Below are positions 1 through 13,240 of a stretch of DNA of 64,000 nt, in pieces; the first letter of the stretch is position 1; the number at the start of each line of letters is the position of its first letter. The DNA is taken from assembly GCA_037954325.1 (NCBI GenBank), contig JBBMNZ010000027.1, positions 10,922,001 through 10,986,000 of the forward strand. Reading direction: 5' to 3'. Both the position numbers and the translations under genes were made by a program. The notes below the pieces were generated by a model. It searched no databases and was not told the DNA's origin. It worked only from the letters and a program-made list of their open reading frames with translations. Origin of the DNA: Fistularia commersonii (Eukaryota; Chordata; Actinopteri; Syngnathiformes; Fistulariidae).

Positions 1-1282
1 AGTAAATCTGACACACACACACATGCATCTTTCTCAAAAAAAAAAAAAAAAAACATGACCGCTTTTGTCTCCGTATTTTTCTCAATCAAAATGATAAAAT
101 TAAAACATACCTGTGCCTTTAAAAAAATATAGTAAAAAGACAATAACTCGCTATTTTGACCACTTGAGGGCAGCAGAAAAAAAGCAGTGAACACAAGACT
201 CGTGTCACATGGTTTCAGATAGAAAAGCTGGTTTGTATAACAGGCAGGCGAATGAGAAGCCGCCACCGTCACTCATTTGGAATTCACTTTTGGTACCTCT
301 TCAAATACGAGTCCAATAAACGCGGTTTTATTTTAGAAAATATATATTTCAGTTTCCGCTGGTCCCCAGAGGGATGTGTTGCTCTCCACCTTCTGAAGCA
401 ACCAGTTGCTGTCACTGGATAATTCGTGTTTTTGTCTGCTAGTTTAGCCCTGACATTCATATTTCATGACTGATACTTTAAGGGGTACTCAGGGGGAGTC
501 AGGCCAGACATGGGGTACATCCCACACTGGTCACACACACACACACACACATGTCCCTTCAGCGATCTATCTGATTAACCAAAACTACATGATTCTGGTC
601 TGTGGTTTTAACCCTTTCCAAACCCTGACGGAGCCCTCCCGCTGTGAGGTCAGGTGACGGGACAAACCGCGGCGCCGCAGAAAAGTGAATGGCCTGCAAA
701 AATTTAAATTTAAAGTTTAAATAGATATTATTTGTTGAGTGTGGAAAACAGAGCAAACATCGCGATGAAAGGGAGAAATTGGAAAAAAAAGCAAACGTAC
801 AAGTAAAGGGTTGCAGCAACGCCAGCGGGTGAATGTCTCTGCATAACGTCTGTCTACATAACATGTGAATAAGAAAATTCTTATTTGCTCTACGTGAGAC
901 GCCTCCCCGCTGGGATGGACTCAGGCAGCCCCTCGCACCTGAGTCAGGATTGCAAGTGCTGTAGACAATAAATTTATGAATGCATTCATGAATGAATGAA
1001 TTCATGGCTGTATGAATGAATACATAGATAATAATAGCATCAATAATAACAATAGCAATAATAACAATAATTGTTATCATATATTATTATATAATTATAG
1101 TTTATTATCATAAAGCATTATTATTATTGTTATTGTATAATTAATAATAAAATTATTATTTTTTGCAATAATCACCATTATTATTTTTAGCAACAACAAA
1201 AATTAAATTACTTATTTTATTAATAATAAATGATAGTAATAATAAGAGAAAGACATCACATCAGGTATCGATCTGTGTGTGT

Positions 1283-1338
<56 letters not shown>

Positions 1339-1450
1339 GCAGGGTGGTAGTGCTGATGATTCGTCATTTGTCCTGATGAGTCATCTTATCATTTCAGTGA
1401 GCTAAATAAATACCAAAAAAAAAGAAAAATCTGGTTTAATCTCACCTTTT
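1..1450. other. intergenic, AT-rich, microsatellite-bearing
   Basis: No gene seen. It holds a short CA run at 532-550, a long stretch of TAA/ATT-type simple sequence at about 1020-1245, and a GT array at 1274-1333. The reading frame on the minus strand at 559-1080 runs through simple sequence and has no domain. Confidence 0.7.
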
Positions 1451-3704
1451 TAGAAATGTTCTCAAAGCTACTGATGACTGGCCTTTCAAAAAAAAAAAAA
1501 AAAAAATGCCGTTCAAAGAGAAGCGTGTACGTTTCTCCTTTCCAATTATACTTGAATAAAAGTTTGCCACTTCAAACGCCTGTTCTGGGTTTTAATCCGA
1601 GTCCGGATAGTTTTACAACGGGCCGTATTTATTTTCAAACCTGTTCACATATTGGATTATCCGCGATCGTTTTCAAGCGACGCGTTCCACCGCCGTGCGT
1701 CCGCGCACGGATGGCGCCCGGCGACTACTGGACGGAGCGCGATGGAAGAGGCCCCCTGGCGAACAGATGGGAGGAAACCACTGTCAAGGTAGCTTTACTA
1801 TCAGATTGCTCTTTGAACTTTGGGCTTATGAGCTGCAGACAGAGCTGGATCGGGCCTGGCAGCGCGCCGCGACGCCGCTCGCCTTTCCTTCCTCCGCCCG
1901 ATCCCCGAGACTGCGCGGAATCTACAAAGTCAACATCGGGTTCTGAAGAGGGGAAATATCCTGCTGCTTATCAGTCACAAATGTGTTCAATCTCTAGCGC
2001 TCTGTGATTCTGACTTAAGTCTAAATGGAAACAGTGTTGTTTCTTTTCTTTCACGCCACCACCTAGCAGCAGAACAGCGTGTCAGACCCCCCCCACCCCC
2101 CGGATAATTTCAGACATGAGAGGCCCGTTTCAGCCCTCTCCTGCCCCGTTCGCTCGCGCGGCCTGGCATTCATTAGGCTAACTTATTGGTTACACATGGC
2201 CATAGTGGACCGTGTGTTAGCCTCACACGAAAGGTGCTGAGGAAATTGCTGAGTCTTCTGTCATAAGACAAGTCCCAGGGGGATTTCCTCAACTTGCTTT
2301 GCACGCGTGGCTTGGCGTCAGCCCGGTGGCAAGTCGTATAATGAGGCTCAGAGTGAGCGGGGGCTTTAAGTCTGGCAGGTCCCGATGCCTCGTTGAAAAC
2401 TAATATCTTCAGTGGGCCGGACGCGGAGCCCTGAGGGCCCTCTAATGCCATCCTATGGGAGATTAGCCTTGTATACTTCCTTTCTTAATTCACCCGTAAA
2501 GGTCAGAAAAATGCAGAAAACCACATAAAAGCGCACGCAGAAAACTCGAGGAAGCGAGTGAATCGTACAGGGCGGGTGGGGGACGGGCGAGAGCGAGAAG
2601 CGACGACGGCAGGCCCGGTAGCGAAATCCGACGTCGCGCTTTTTCGAAACCTCGGCCTTTTCGGAAGCGACGGATAAAAGATCAAATGAAGGCGCGCGAC
2701 GAAAGGTGAAAAACACCCGCAGCGCGACGGGTGCGGGGAAAAAAAAATAACAGCCGCGACTTTAAATCAGAGGCGCGTACGCGTAGGCTATTATTACGTG
2801 TTTATACGTCTGTCGTTGTGTATGTGTGTGTGTGTGTGTGTGTGTGCACTTGTGGCCCCGGCTGAAGATGAAAAGTTTTTTTGGACTTGTAACCCCTCTT
2901 CCCCCGCCGGTAATCACCCCAGAGCCCTGTAATCCCCGGCACATGCAGATACCGCTGGGGGAATATTACTGTTCATAATATTAATCTGCTCTCAAATTCC
3001 TTTCTGTTACCAAGATGAGGAGCCTCGTGCACCATGTTCTTATGGGTATTAAGTGCGCTACAAGAGATTCATCGAGAGGTAGATTCTGACTCGTCGGGGA
3101 TCAAGCCCAGCCTGAGGTCGTATTGCCGCTTTGGGGGGGAACACCCGCGAGCACGCAAAACCCATCTCCATATTCTCATAAACAGCCTGACATGAAAGAC
3201 GCGGCGCCACAGCGGGGACTCAAATCCACACCCAGCCGGCGTGAATCATGTCAGCCTGATACAGAGGAGGGTTAAAGCCTCTTTCAGGTGTTTGGTCCCC
3301 GGCTGTGATACCTGACTTAGCAGCAGGTAAAACCCCGGTGCCACGAGGGCTGAGAGGAGCTCAATTGTCTCCATCAGCTGATCAAAGGCTCGGCGCCATC
3401 GCCGCCGCCGCCGTCACCGCCGTCGCCGCCGTCGCCGCCGTCGCCGCCGCCATCTAGAACCGCAGGAACCTCAATGAATAGCAATCCGCCGGATGGGTTT
3501 GAAGCCCGTTGCTATTCAGCCGTGCTCGTCTTCCTGTACCTGCGACTCGTGGCGTCGTGACGTTTGTCGCTTCCAGTCAGAATGGACTTTTTTGTGTATC
3601 GGGGGGAAAAACTGATATCACATTGCACTATTTTACACTTTGCACGATTGCCATTTTTGGACGGTTACAGTAAAATCCATCATGCTGCTCTTATATTATA
3701 TACT
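1451..3704. other. intergenic, mostly unique sequence
   Basis: No gene seen. Moderately GC-rich at 1680-1930 and 2530-2770. GT microsatellite at 2824-2846 and a CGC/GTC trinucleotide run at 3400-3452. Open frames here are short and carry no recognisable domain. Confidence 0.6.
3400..3452. repeat. GCC/GTC trinucleotide microsatellite
   Basis: Repeating GCCGCC/GTCGCC units, about 17 trinucleotides, in non-coding sequence. Confidence 0.8.
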
Positions 3705-4085
3705 CTTTTTCTTCCCTTCCGTTCGGCTTTTCCCTTCAGGGGTCGCGACAGTGAATCAACCTTCTCCATCCAACCCTGTCCTCTGTATCCTCCTCTCTCA
3801 CAACAACTACCTTCATCATATCCTCTCTCTGGACTTCCTCTAGACCTCCAATTCCAGCGCCCGTCTACCAAAATATTCTCCCTCCTCTGACCCAACCATC
3901 TCAACCTGGCTTCTCTGACCTTCTCTCCAAAACATCTAACATGTGTCGTCCCGCTGATGGACTCATTCCTGATCCTATCCGTCCTCGTCACTTCCAAAGA
4001 GAACCTCGACATCTTCATCCCTGCGACCTCCAGCTCCGCCTCCTGTCTTTTTGTCAATGTCCCTATTTCTTGACTTGCTCTTGTA
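3705..4085 (-). mobile_element. RTE-like LINE 3' fragment (end of reverse-transcriptase ORF plus tail)
   Basis: The minus-strand translation includes LEVAGMKMSRFSLEVTRTDR, IRNESISGTTHVRCFGEKVR and EARLRWLGQ, the recognisable C-terminal region of fish RTE/BovB-type LINE polyproteins. A short tail related to DSLSRPLKGKAERKG follows. It is 5'-truncated, lacks the catalytic domains, and ends next to the hAT MITE at 4101. Confidence 0.6.
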
Positions 4086-4100
4086 TGATATACTATATAG

Positions 4101-4450
4101 CAGGGGTGGGCATTTTGGCTGGCGAGCCACATGTCTTATTTAATTTTTACGCAACGGCCAACTAGGTATCATATAAATTGAACCAAATGAAAATTGCAAT
4201 TTAAATATTTATATTTTTTGCCATTTTATTTCGACTTTAAAATCATGAATGATCATATAAATGCTCTGACATTATTTTGTATGGAATCATTCACACAAAA
4301 TTAAACAAAAGGAAAAAATAAGGAGTTCCTATATTCAATATTGATTGAAAATACTTCTTCAGGCATTTAATAGATAAATGGTTTGGCGGGTCGGATAAAA
4401 AAGCAAAACGGGCCAGATGCGGCCCACAGGCAATAAGATGCCCAGGTCTG
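4101..4450. mobile_element. hAT-type MITE with target-site duplication
   Basis: It starts CAGGGGTGGGCAT and ends GATGCCCAGGTCTG; these termini are inverted copies matching at about 10 of 13 bases. The flanking 8-mers CTATATAG (4093-4100) and CTATATAC (4451-4458) form a 7/8 duplication, the 8-bp size typical of hAT. The interior is 350 bp and non-coding, and contains the usual GCGGCCCACAGGC-like end. Confidence 0.75.
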
Positions 4451-4476
4451 CTATATACCGTAATTACGGTATATAG
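4451..4476. repeat. 26-bp perfect palindrome
   Basis: Each half is CTATATACCGTAA or its exact reverse complement. The left arm overlaps the hAT target-site duplication. The TACCGTAA core resembles the terminus of the neighbouring pogo-like family. Confidence 0.85.
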
Positions 4477-4477
4477 C

Positions 4478-5378
4478 TTTGTGCGATGGTTAGCAACATA
4501 GTGGGGGTTGAAATAGATTCAAAACATTCACGGATAATTTGCACAAACACAACAGCACGGAGTAGCGATCGTACGTCGATGTGAAATGGAGGAGAGATGC
4601 TGAGAGAACGATGCTACGGTCGTTCAGCCAATCAGAACTCAGGATACAGGACACCAAGCTCTGGTTGGTCGATACCCCGGAAAGGGGTATTTTACCATAG
4701 AGATGAGAGAAATATTGAATTCAAAAAAATACATTCGTATCGCAAAATCCATGATATAAAATTAGATTAAAAAAGTCAAAGTTGGATTCTTAAATTATTT
4801 GACTGAAACTAGCAACTGGTGCAAGGTCGACTCCGCCTCGTCACCTTAAGCAGGATAAATACCGTCATTTAAAGACTAAAGGCCACAATTTTTTTCACAA
4901 GCTTTGAATACTGCGGTTGAAACAATGATGTGGGTTTTTCTTAAGGAGTCACCAAAACATTTAGCCTCGTCAGACCAATGAAATTACCGTGAAACTCTGA
5001 GGCCGTTCACTTCTGACACCGAGGAAGACGACTTTAACGGTTTTAGCAATCAGCTGGAGTAGCACAAAGTGGGGGTAGAAAAAGGATGGTCGGATGGACT
5101 TTTCCTTGTGTTATTTATTATTAATCTTTTTCATCAGCCACTGTTTGGAAAAAAGCATTTCCAGTAGCTATTTGTGGATGATACAGGTATGGATTTTATC
5201 AAAAGTTGAAAAAAAATGTTTCTGTGTAACATCTTTCCATGTAAATATATCATGTTACAAAATGACATCACCTGCGGCTTATTGACAAGTACAGCCTATA
5301 TGTGTACGCAAATATTTATTTTGTTTTGTTTTTTTAGCCGGTGCGGCTTATATTCAGTTATGCTCAAAAATTACTGAT
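4478..5378 (-). mobile_element. pogo/Tigger-like element, copy A (5' portion)
   Basis: Diverged reverse-complement copy of the sequences at 24597-25540 and 59980-61085. Shared landmarks are the AACCAGAGCTTGG/CTGATTGGCT block (4625-4670), the CTAAATGTTTTGG block and the terminal GCGGCTTATATTCAG stretch. It keeps only the non-coding 5' part and stops near 4495, where copy B continues into a transposase fragment. Confidence 0.55.
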
Positions 5379-5399
5379 TTTATTCATTTTTTTTACATG

Positions 5400-5705
5400 A
5401 CTTTAAATCCACTTCATTTCTCCCCTGCTGTTGTGTGATATGAATTAATGATGAATTAATGACTGTTTTTTGCACTAAACTGTGCAGATAACTCTGCTGC
5501 TTCTCTCTTTTCTCAAATTCAAATTACAGATATTTATACAATCCACGTTTCATTTTTTATGATGTTAACTGCACTTAACTGATGTTAATGTGCACTCTAG
5601 TATTATTTTGTTAATCTCATGTCACAGTGGGAAGGTGAGAAACATCTTCTGGATTCCTCTGTATGTCTTGCACATGTGGAGAAATTGACAATAAAGCTGA
5701 CTTTT
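5400..5705 (+). mobile_element. probable LINE 3' tail
   Basis: Non-coding stretch ending TTGACAATAAAGCTGACTTT, the usual 3' end of fish CR1/L2-type retrotransposons. No coding part remains. The class assignment rests on the tail only. Confidence 0.4.
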
Positions 5706-5986
5706 TAAAATAATCCAAGGCTAAAGAGCACAATTACTTGAAACAGAACGGCGGCGGCGTTGAAGTGCGATTAGGCTTAAAACCTTCCTTTTTGAGAAAG
5801 CTTATAATTCGCGCCAGGCTCGCTGCTAGCTTTGGTGCCATAGGCTGACTCTGCATGGGGGATATCCCATAATCCACCTCCTGATACTTCCCGCTTTACC
5901 TCTCCTGTCTGCAACCATGTCCCTTCATGGACGCGCGGTACAAACCTCGCGTCTTCTGCTGAGTCCTCGGCTGTCTCACTTTAAAT

Positions 5987-6843
5987 CAGGGGGCGTCAAA
6001 CTCATTTAATCGAGGGAAACATCACCATCACGGTTGCCCTCAAAGGGTCACATGTTAAGGTAACAGTATAAATGTAACCAAATGTAACCAAATGAAATGT
6101 AAAATAATTGTAACTACGCCTTCATGTCAGATAACTCTAAATTTATTACCCATTCAAATCCAAAATGTTACATATGCATTTGCATAGATGTAAAAAAAAC
6201 ATATCTTTGCTAGTTGCTCTGTTACAATATAAATAAGAAACCCACATTACTTCATCAATCAATGATCAAACCATCCAAGTGAAGAAACAAAAAATTCATC
6301 CAACACTAGTTGGATGACTTTAGTTTTGTTCAAAACTTTTCTCTTGTAGGACATTTAAGGATTATTTGTATTTCTCTGTTCTGCCTGTTGATAATATCAT
6401 TGATGTGGATTGCGGGTGACATGATCGGCATGGATTCTGGGAAATGTAGTTTATGGTCAATGCACGTGTTTAACATTTTTAAGGCAATCAGACCTTTTAA
6501 GATGTTTCACACCGTTCATGCTGATCATGTGACCCGCAAAGTGACGGCATTAAATCGCAGTGTATCCACATCGATGCGACTTTCAACATGTGGAATTGAT
6601 AAATACAAATGATCCGTAAATGTCCAGGAAACGAAAAGTTGATGCGGATGGAAGGCTGTTTCAAGAAAGATGGATATGCATCTGTAACGTTTTGGATTTG
6701 AATGAGTAATTAAGGACAAGTTACATTTATTTTACATTACATTTGGTTACAATTACATTTCTACTGTCACCGTAACATGTGGCCCTCTGAGGGCAACAAT
6801 TATGCTGATATTTCCTCGGTGAGAATGTGTTCGACACCATTGA
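5987..6843. mobile_element. hAT-like MITE with long inverted arms
   Basis: The left end CAGGGGGCGTCAAACTCA mirrors the right end, whose complement reads CAATGGTGTCGAACACAT. Inside, arms containing GTCACATGTTAAGGTAACAG and ACATTTGGTTAC repeats recur inverted at 6721-6800. About 857 bp with no transposase. No clear 8-bp duplication survives. Confidence 0.5.
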
Positions 6844-9360
6844 TCTACGGCATCTGTCCTGTCAGTCACCCGCTTCCGGGATTTCTTTTATGAATCTTCA
6901 AGTTGTCGATGTATCTTGTCATCTATTAGCATGTAGCAGTTAGCGCTGTTATTATTTACATGAGCTCCTTTGGCCTTGCCACTCCCGACCCTTGTACCTC
7001 CTTTGCCTCCACCATTCTCTCTTTCCAACCAGAGGGGTTGAGACAGAAGGCCGCCTACATCGAGCCTGGATCGGAAACGCCCGCTCACGGGGGAATATTG
7101 GGTTTCTGTAGATGTTTTTTAGACGTTTTGCAGACGGTTGTGGTCCAAACCTGCTCTGCATGGAGTGTCATCAGATGATGGTGTTATGATTCGGCACCGT
7201 GTAAATAAAGTCTGACTTAACTTGATATAAGCTTAAACGCGCTAACAAGTGCTCCAATTAAAAAATTCCCCCGGCATCGGGAATTTAATTTCATCAGTCG
7301 TGTGTTTTTGAAAAAAAAAAACAAAAAAACAAAAAAAGCTGTTAAAAAAAAAAAAAAGCTGATCTGTAGAGACTCAGTGTTTTTGGATTAATATATCTTC
7401 CCTCGCTCATGACTAGCCCAAGATGTCTTCACCGGCACGGAATTGGACGCGGTCCGCTGTGTCACGTCGCGGCTGGGAAGTGAGCGGGCGCAATGCGTGA
7501 AGGGTTTGGCACTTGGATGATGGATACCTGTAAAAAAAAAAAAAAAAAAAAGGACTCCGGGAGGGGGTGGGGGTTATTTATAAAAACACCAATCTGAAGT
7601 TGGGCTGAGGTAAAACCAAGGCAGAGGCATCCACCGCAACATTCGGATCATTTCGATGTCTGGGAAATGCACATTCAATTGTAAAGCCTGTGCGACACCA
7701 AAAAGCCGTTTCGCTCAGTTCCCTGAAGAGAGCGGCCAAACGGGGGAGCCTGTAATGGAAGCTGTTCTCCTGAAGCGGTGAACATTTACATGCCAGGTGT
7801 TTATATTCTGCTTCTGCAACGGATCGGATGGAAATCTATATTATTTCTGCATTAAGAGTCTGCGATGCGTGAGTTCGGCGCGAGCGGCGGGGAAAGATGG
7901 AATGATGCCGGATATTGATCTCCGTAGCATTTGTCCATAAGCGGCACGATGTGTTTGACCCCCGGCGTCTCTCTACAGGGGTATTAGTCACCATTAGCTG
8001 TTCCGAGGTCACCTTGCGATGAGCTGCTCGATCCCCACGGAGGTGACACCGTCGGACTGTCGCTCGGCGTACGCGACCCCCCTCCCTCCCCTCCCGTATC
8101 TTAACCTTGACCGCGGAAAACGTATGTTCAAATCGTGGAGGATTTCCAACCGAGGGGATCCGACCTCGGGGTGTCACCGTCCATCCCCCCCCTTTTGCTT
8201 ATCCTCCTGCCCGCCCCGTTGGCTATCAGTATAAATGCAGACCACCAGTCATGCATTAAATGCATAATTATTCCATTTCCAAGATAAATCTGGTGCACGG
8301 TGTCATATCCATCATGACTGTCACCTCCTACATGGAGAGTAGGGCACTAAATGAAAGCCTTTTTGCTCATATGCACTTTTATATAGTCATCAATTCTGAG
8401 CAGTCTATTCATTGTTTGGTTTGACAGACATGAGCTAATAATGAATGATCAAGCAATGCGCGCCCCCCCCCCCCCTCCCCCGCCGACAAGAACAGCTAGC
8501 ATAAGCACACACATTTGCCAAGAAAGAAGAGGAGGTTTATCGTCAGACTGCAAAGTCCAAGCTTTGAAATTATGCATAACCGCTTTTTGTGTGTGTGTGT
8601 GTCCCCTCCGCCGTGTCGCTGTTTCGGCGGTGGGGACAATGTCGGCAATGTGTAGCGATCAATATTCGCGAGAATGTTTGATCACGGGTGAGGGACCGGC
8701 GTACAAGTGTTAACAAAGGACCCGGGCCGTACCGACGCGGGTTTACAGCGTGTATACAGCGGGATATGACGCCAAAACAGTGGTTCGGCCCTCAGCCGGC
8801 GCCCGAGGAGGAGCCGTGATCCTTGTACTCGCCCTGTTCCCAAATAAATAACATTGCTTGTCCACTCAGGACGAACATGGAAAAGAGATTTAGGATTTTG
8901 ACATGAGATGTTGTTTTTTTTTCTCCCTCCGCCCCCCCGTCTATTTTTATTTCGTGTTATTCCGTTTAACAACGGATTATCCATGTCGCCGGCGATACCA
9001 AGCCAGAGCAAGGCTTCTGGGATGATTGGAAGCAAAGCAGGTTATGTGATGTACATAATGAGAATATTTAGGCAATATTGGGGTTATTTTGAAAGGCTTA
9101 GTTTAAGTCTACGGCGGAAAAAAAGTATTGGTTTTTGTACTACTCTTAGCGTACTTGAAAATATCGAGAGCGGAAATACAGAATTAAAATACAGAGTACA
9201 CGCAACGGCGCATTATTCGCCATCTGACACAAGAAACTGTGACACACTTCAGAGGGTGATATTATTCTTTTACAAAAGATGCATTAAAATTATCCGCCGT
9301 TATCGGGAGTCGGGGGTCGGGAGGGGGGCACAGGAGCAGCGTATTAGTTTAGAATAACGC
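6844..9360. other. intergenic
   Basis: No gene seen. A short AATAAAGTCTGACTT motif near 7206 may be another LINE tail. A-tracts lie at 7310-7355 and 7530-7550. The rest looks unique. Confidence 0.55.
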
Positions 9361-10222
9361 CGGTTGCTCTGTGAATCTCACAAAAAAAAAAAAAAAAAAG
9401 GCCCGAGAGGCTGCCCTAAACTGAAAATGCGAAGATACGTGGCGTGTTACACGCTTGGCTGCCCCTGTTGCATCGACAATAATTGATTCTTTTCAGTGAT
9501 TTTTTTTTTTTTTTTTTTTTTTTAAGGCGGAAGGGGCCTGCTGGCGCTGCATGTTTAAGCGAAGTACAGGCACGTCACGCATGGCTCACCTCCGCGGATA
9601 CGCAGCTTTCGTGTAATTCAATCTGGCCTTTGTGCATCTCGCCGGGGTGATTAACTCTTGCAGGTTTTGCAGGACCTCTCCTCTCCACCCTCACGCGTTT
9701 GCCTGGATGTTTTTTTTTTTTTTTACTTCAAACCTTCTCTCTGATTTGCAAAAAGTAATATTCAAATTCAGAAAAATAAAGACATCTTCTCAAAGTTGCA
9801 TCTGTTTTATTGTTTTTACCGGCGGCGTGTCACGTTTCCATGGCACGCTATTCATTTTGATTGCCGTGCCGCGTGCAAACCGGCGGAATAGTGCCAAAAA
9901 ACAATGGCAAAAAAGGGGGAAAAAAAAAAAAAATTACAGAGGCTGCATCAAATACGCTACGGTTCTCCCGTTCGCAGCCTTTATCCGTATCGTGCCGGTA
10001 AACAACAGAGAAGTTATTTTAGAAATGAAGCAATTAAACAGATCCAAAATGAACACAACCCCCTTGTAAAACCAGCACATGGCGATGTCATTTGCATGCC
10101 TTTGAATAACTAATCTCTGAGGGGAGTTCCTTCAGATGGAATTCTCAATGCCATGCACTCTTTGTTTTAAATACAACAAACAAACAAAAGCGCCCCGCAC
10201 AGTCCGGAGTTAACCCCCCCCA

Positions 10223-10253
<31 letters not shown>

Positions 10254-10976
10254 CTCTTTGCTGACCTACAGCTGACTGACAGTGACTGCAGGGAGCACAA
10301 CTACAGCATCATGCGGAGAGGGAGGAGGGAGTGTGTGTGTGTGTGTGTGTGTGTACTGTCTTATTAGATAAACAGAGAGGGCGGAATATTGAAAAAAAAA
10401 AAAAAACTCAAGTAGAGTGCCGTTTTTTTTTTTTTTTTTTGTTTTTTTTTTGTCTTAATTAGTGACATCATCCATCACGGTCATGGCACCTCTATTCATC
10501 CAGCTGATTGGAGACATAACAAATGAATGTGGGAATAAACGGCGTGTCAGGCCGAGGAGGGAGATGGATGTTCTCTCAGCGGGGTGGAGCGGGAGGAGCG
10601 CAGTTAGCGCTGGCGAGTGGCCAGAGCTTCTGTGCTCCACGCAAACCCACCCCTCCCTCCATCTGGGGGGGGGGAGAGGGAGTACTTTACCTCCGCTGCA
10701 GCCCCTTCGACATCTCCTCCCTGTTTTTATTAGTAAATCAACACCACATCGAAGGGGTTCGTATTTGGCACCTCCGTGACCTCACGAGGCCGTCGGCGTA
10801 GCGATGGACGTGAGGCGACTGTTTTGCACGAGCTAATTATAGAGATAGACAAAAAAAAGCAAGCGGTTTAAAGATTGGTTTTGTATTTTATTCTCTTTTT
10901 TTCACTGGGCCGACGTATGAAGTTCAGGGGGAATTAGAAGCCATTAGAAAAGTGTTTGACTGACGCACTGTAAGCT

Positions 10977-11010
10977 CCTTCTTCTTCTTCTTCTTCTTCT
11001 TCTTCTTCTT
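10977..11010. repeat. CTT microsatellite
   Basis: About 11 CTT units. Confidence 0.9.
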
Positions 11011-11710
11011 CACACATTATTAGCCAACTCACTTTGATCTCATTATGCCGCAGACAATTGTTATCCTAGAAATGAAGAGGGGAAGAAAAAAAAATAATAA
11101 TGTTATAAAGATTAATGCATCTCTACACCTCATCCTTCCATCTACCCACTTTTTGCACGGCGCTCATTGAATTGGTTTTTCAATTATTCGAGCGCCTCGG
11201 CTCGCTCCCTCTCCGGCTAAACAATGATTTTTTTTTCAGCTGAGATGAGGTTAGATTATGTCTTACCGTGATATGCGATTTAATAACTGATTTTTTTTTT
11301 CCTTTATTGTATTTTTTTTTTCTTTTTCTGTTTTACATTGTTTCCATTTAAACGACTCAACCGGTGGCCGGACGGTGACGGGCGAGGGGGTTTTGCGGCT
11401 CCTAGCCCGACAAAGGAGTACACAAGGCCTTGTATCAATGACGGGGGGAGGGGGAGGGCGTGAATAAATACAGGGCTCTTTTCAATAAAAATGACAAAAA
11501 AAAAGGAAAATAATAAAAAAAAAAAAATAAAAAAAAAATGAAAAAAGTTGAACTGAGTTAGCCGAGCGGAATCGATGAGATTAAATTAATTACGGGCTAA
11601 ATCGCCATCGCTTTCTTCTCGCCCCGGCTTTACAGCAACAATGATCTCCGTCACCTTCTCGGGTAATTTTTCCATCACTCGTAGTTTAATCACATTTCCT
11701 TTTCCCGTCT

Positions 11711-11737
11711 CCCCCCCCCCCCCCCCCCCCCCCCCCC
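11711..11737. repeat. 27-base C homopolymer
   Basis: Uninterrupted C run; the complementary strand could form G-quadruplex. Its length is likely to vary between individuals and between assemblies. Confidence 0.85.
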
Positions 11738-13059
11738 GCCGCCGCTCGCCGTTATCTCCATCTCGCAGTTTGAATTCGCAAATAGGGTTTGCCTTTATCT
11801 ATATGTATTTCCGAGGAACGTACAGTTCTTTTAATCGACGCGGGGCGGGGGCGGGGATGCCGAGCTCTGGCGGCTAAACTTTCCCTAAACGGGAGCGCTC
11901 CGCCGGTGTCATTTCCCATTTGAAGAACTTAAAGTGATTGAGCTGCGTAAACAACCTGCAGAGGAAGTCAGATACGCTGTCACATCCAGACGCTTTACTT
12001 TGGGAAACAAAGGGAGTGGAAAAAGGGATTGTGATCGCAGGCTCCGTGGTATATTGGAACAAAAGCCCGACCTGAATGATTTATCTCCCCCCGCCGCCTC
12101 CTTCCTCTTTGAAGCAGAGAAGCTGCTGTCTCCCCGCCGCCTCTGTTTGAGCTTCGCCTGGCGGAGTACCTGGGGAGGGCAGCACCGCGCAAGACGGCGC
12201 GGCTCTCTGAAGCTCGTGTCCCCGGATTTCGCCTACGACGAGAGAGACGCCGGGTACAGCCGTTTCGGCCCCGAGGCTAGCTTGCGCGGGAAATCTCCCC
12301 TGACCCCGAGATGGAACAAAGCGCGCGTTTTTTGAAAACACGTGCATTTTGTTAGAGAAAAAAAAATGACGAGCGAGACCCGACGGCGACTCGTTAAAAA
12401 TTCGACAAAGCGGAAGCCGATGGAAATACCCGACCCGGCGCGTTGTTAGGAGGTGTTAGATAAGGCCGTTTGCTACAAATCTGTCATTTGACATCCTCGC
12501 GCCCTCTCGTTTCGGCGCTTTCGAATCCATCATCCGCTCTTGAAGCTTTCGTCAGTCGGGTTTATTGATGTCACGTTTGAAACACCCTGATTTTTCCTTT
12601 ATTTATACCGCAGATACAGAATTCTGGAGACATCTGTGACGTTATTAATTTCACATAAATCTTAAGCTCGCCCCGCCTCCGCGCTTTGAGGCGAGGCTTC
12701 ATTCGGGCCGAATCAATGAAACACGATGGCGCGTCCCTCACGCCGCCGATATTGAGTCGTTTAAGATCAACTCCCGGTCTCGCCGCCTGCCGAGGGGGGG
12801 GAGGGGGGGCGAGAAAACCCTCCGTGAAACAATGTCTAGAGGAGAGCTGGGGAAAAAAGAAAAAAAAAAAAAACAGCGAGGAGACGGCGGCGAGGCGGGA
12901 AAAGAAAAGACGAGAAAAAAAAAACCTCATTGGTTCGAAGCAGAGAAAACAGCAGATTTATGCTGTGTACCCGACCTCTTTGATATGTGCTAATTGTCGA
13001 GATCAGAGTGCTGTATGTTTTCTTGAATTTGGGTAATTGTATGTGTGTGTGTGCATGCT

Positions 13060-13090
<31 letters not shown>

Positions 13091-13194
13091 CTGGCATCGC
13101 AGGGAGACACACACTCAAAGATGCTCGACCGCTTTTTGACTGACAGTAGCTTTAACTCTCAGACTAGCAGGTGAAACACCCATGGGTTCGAGCC

Positions 13195-13195
<1 letters not shown>

Positions 13196-13238
<43 letters not shown>
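13196..13238. repeat. CA microsatellite
   Basis: About 21 uninterrupted CA units, facing a GT array 110 bp to the left (13041-13086). Confidence 0.9.

Positions 13239-13240
<2 letters not shown>

Noticed and set aside
3680..4132. 150-codon minus-strand frame as a host gene
   Set aside because: Its core matches the C-terminal region of RTE-type LINE proteins and its first residues come from the adjacent hAT MITE, so it is a chance fusion of repeats.
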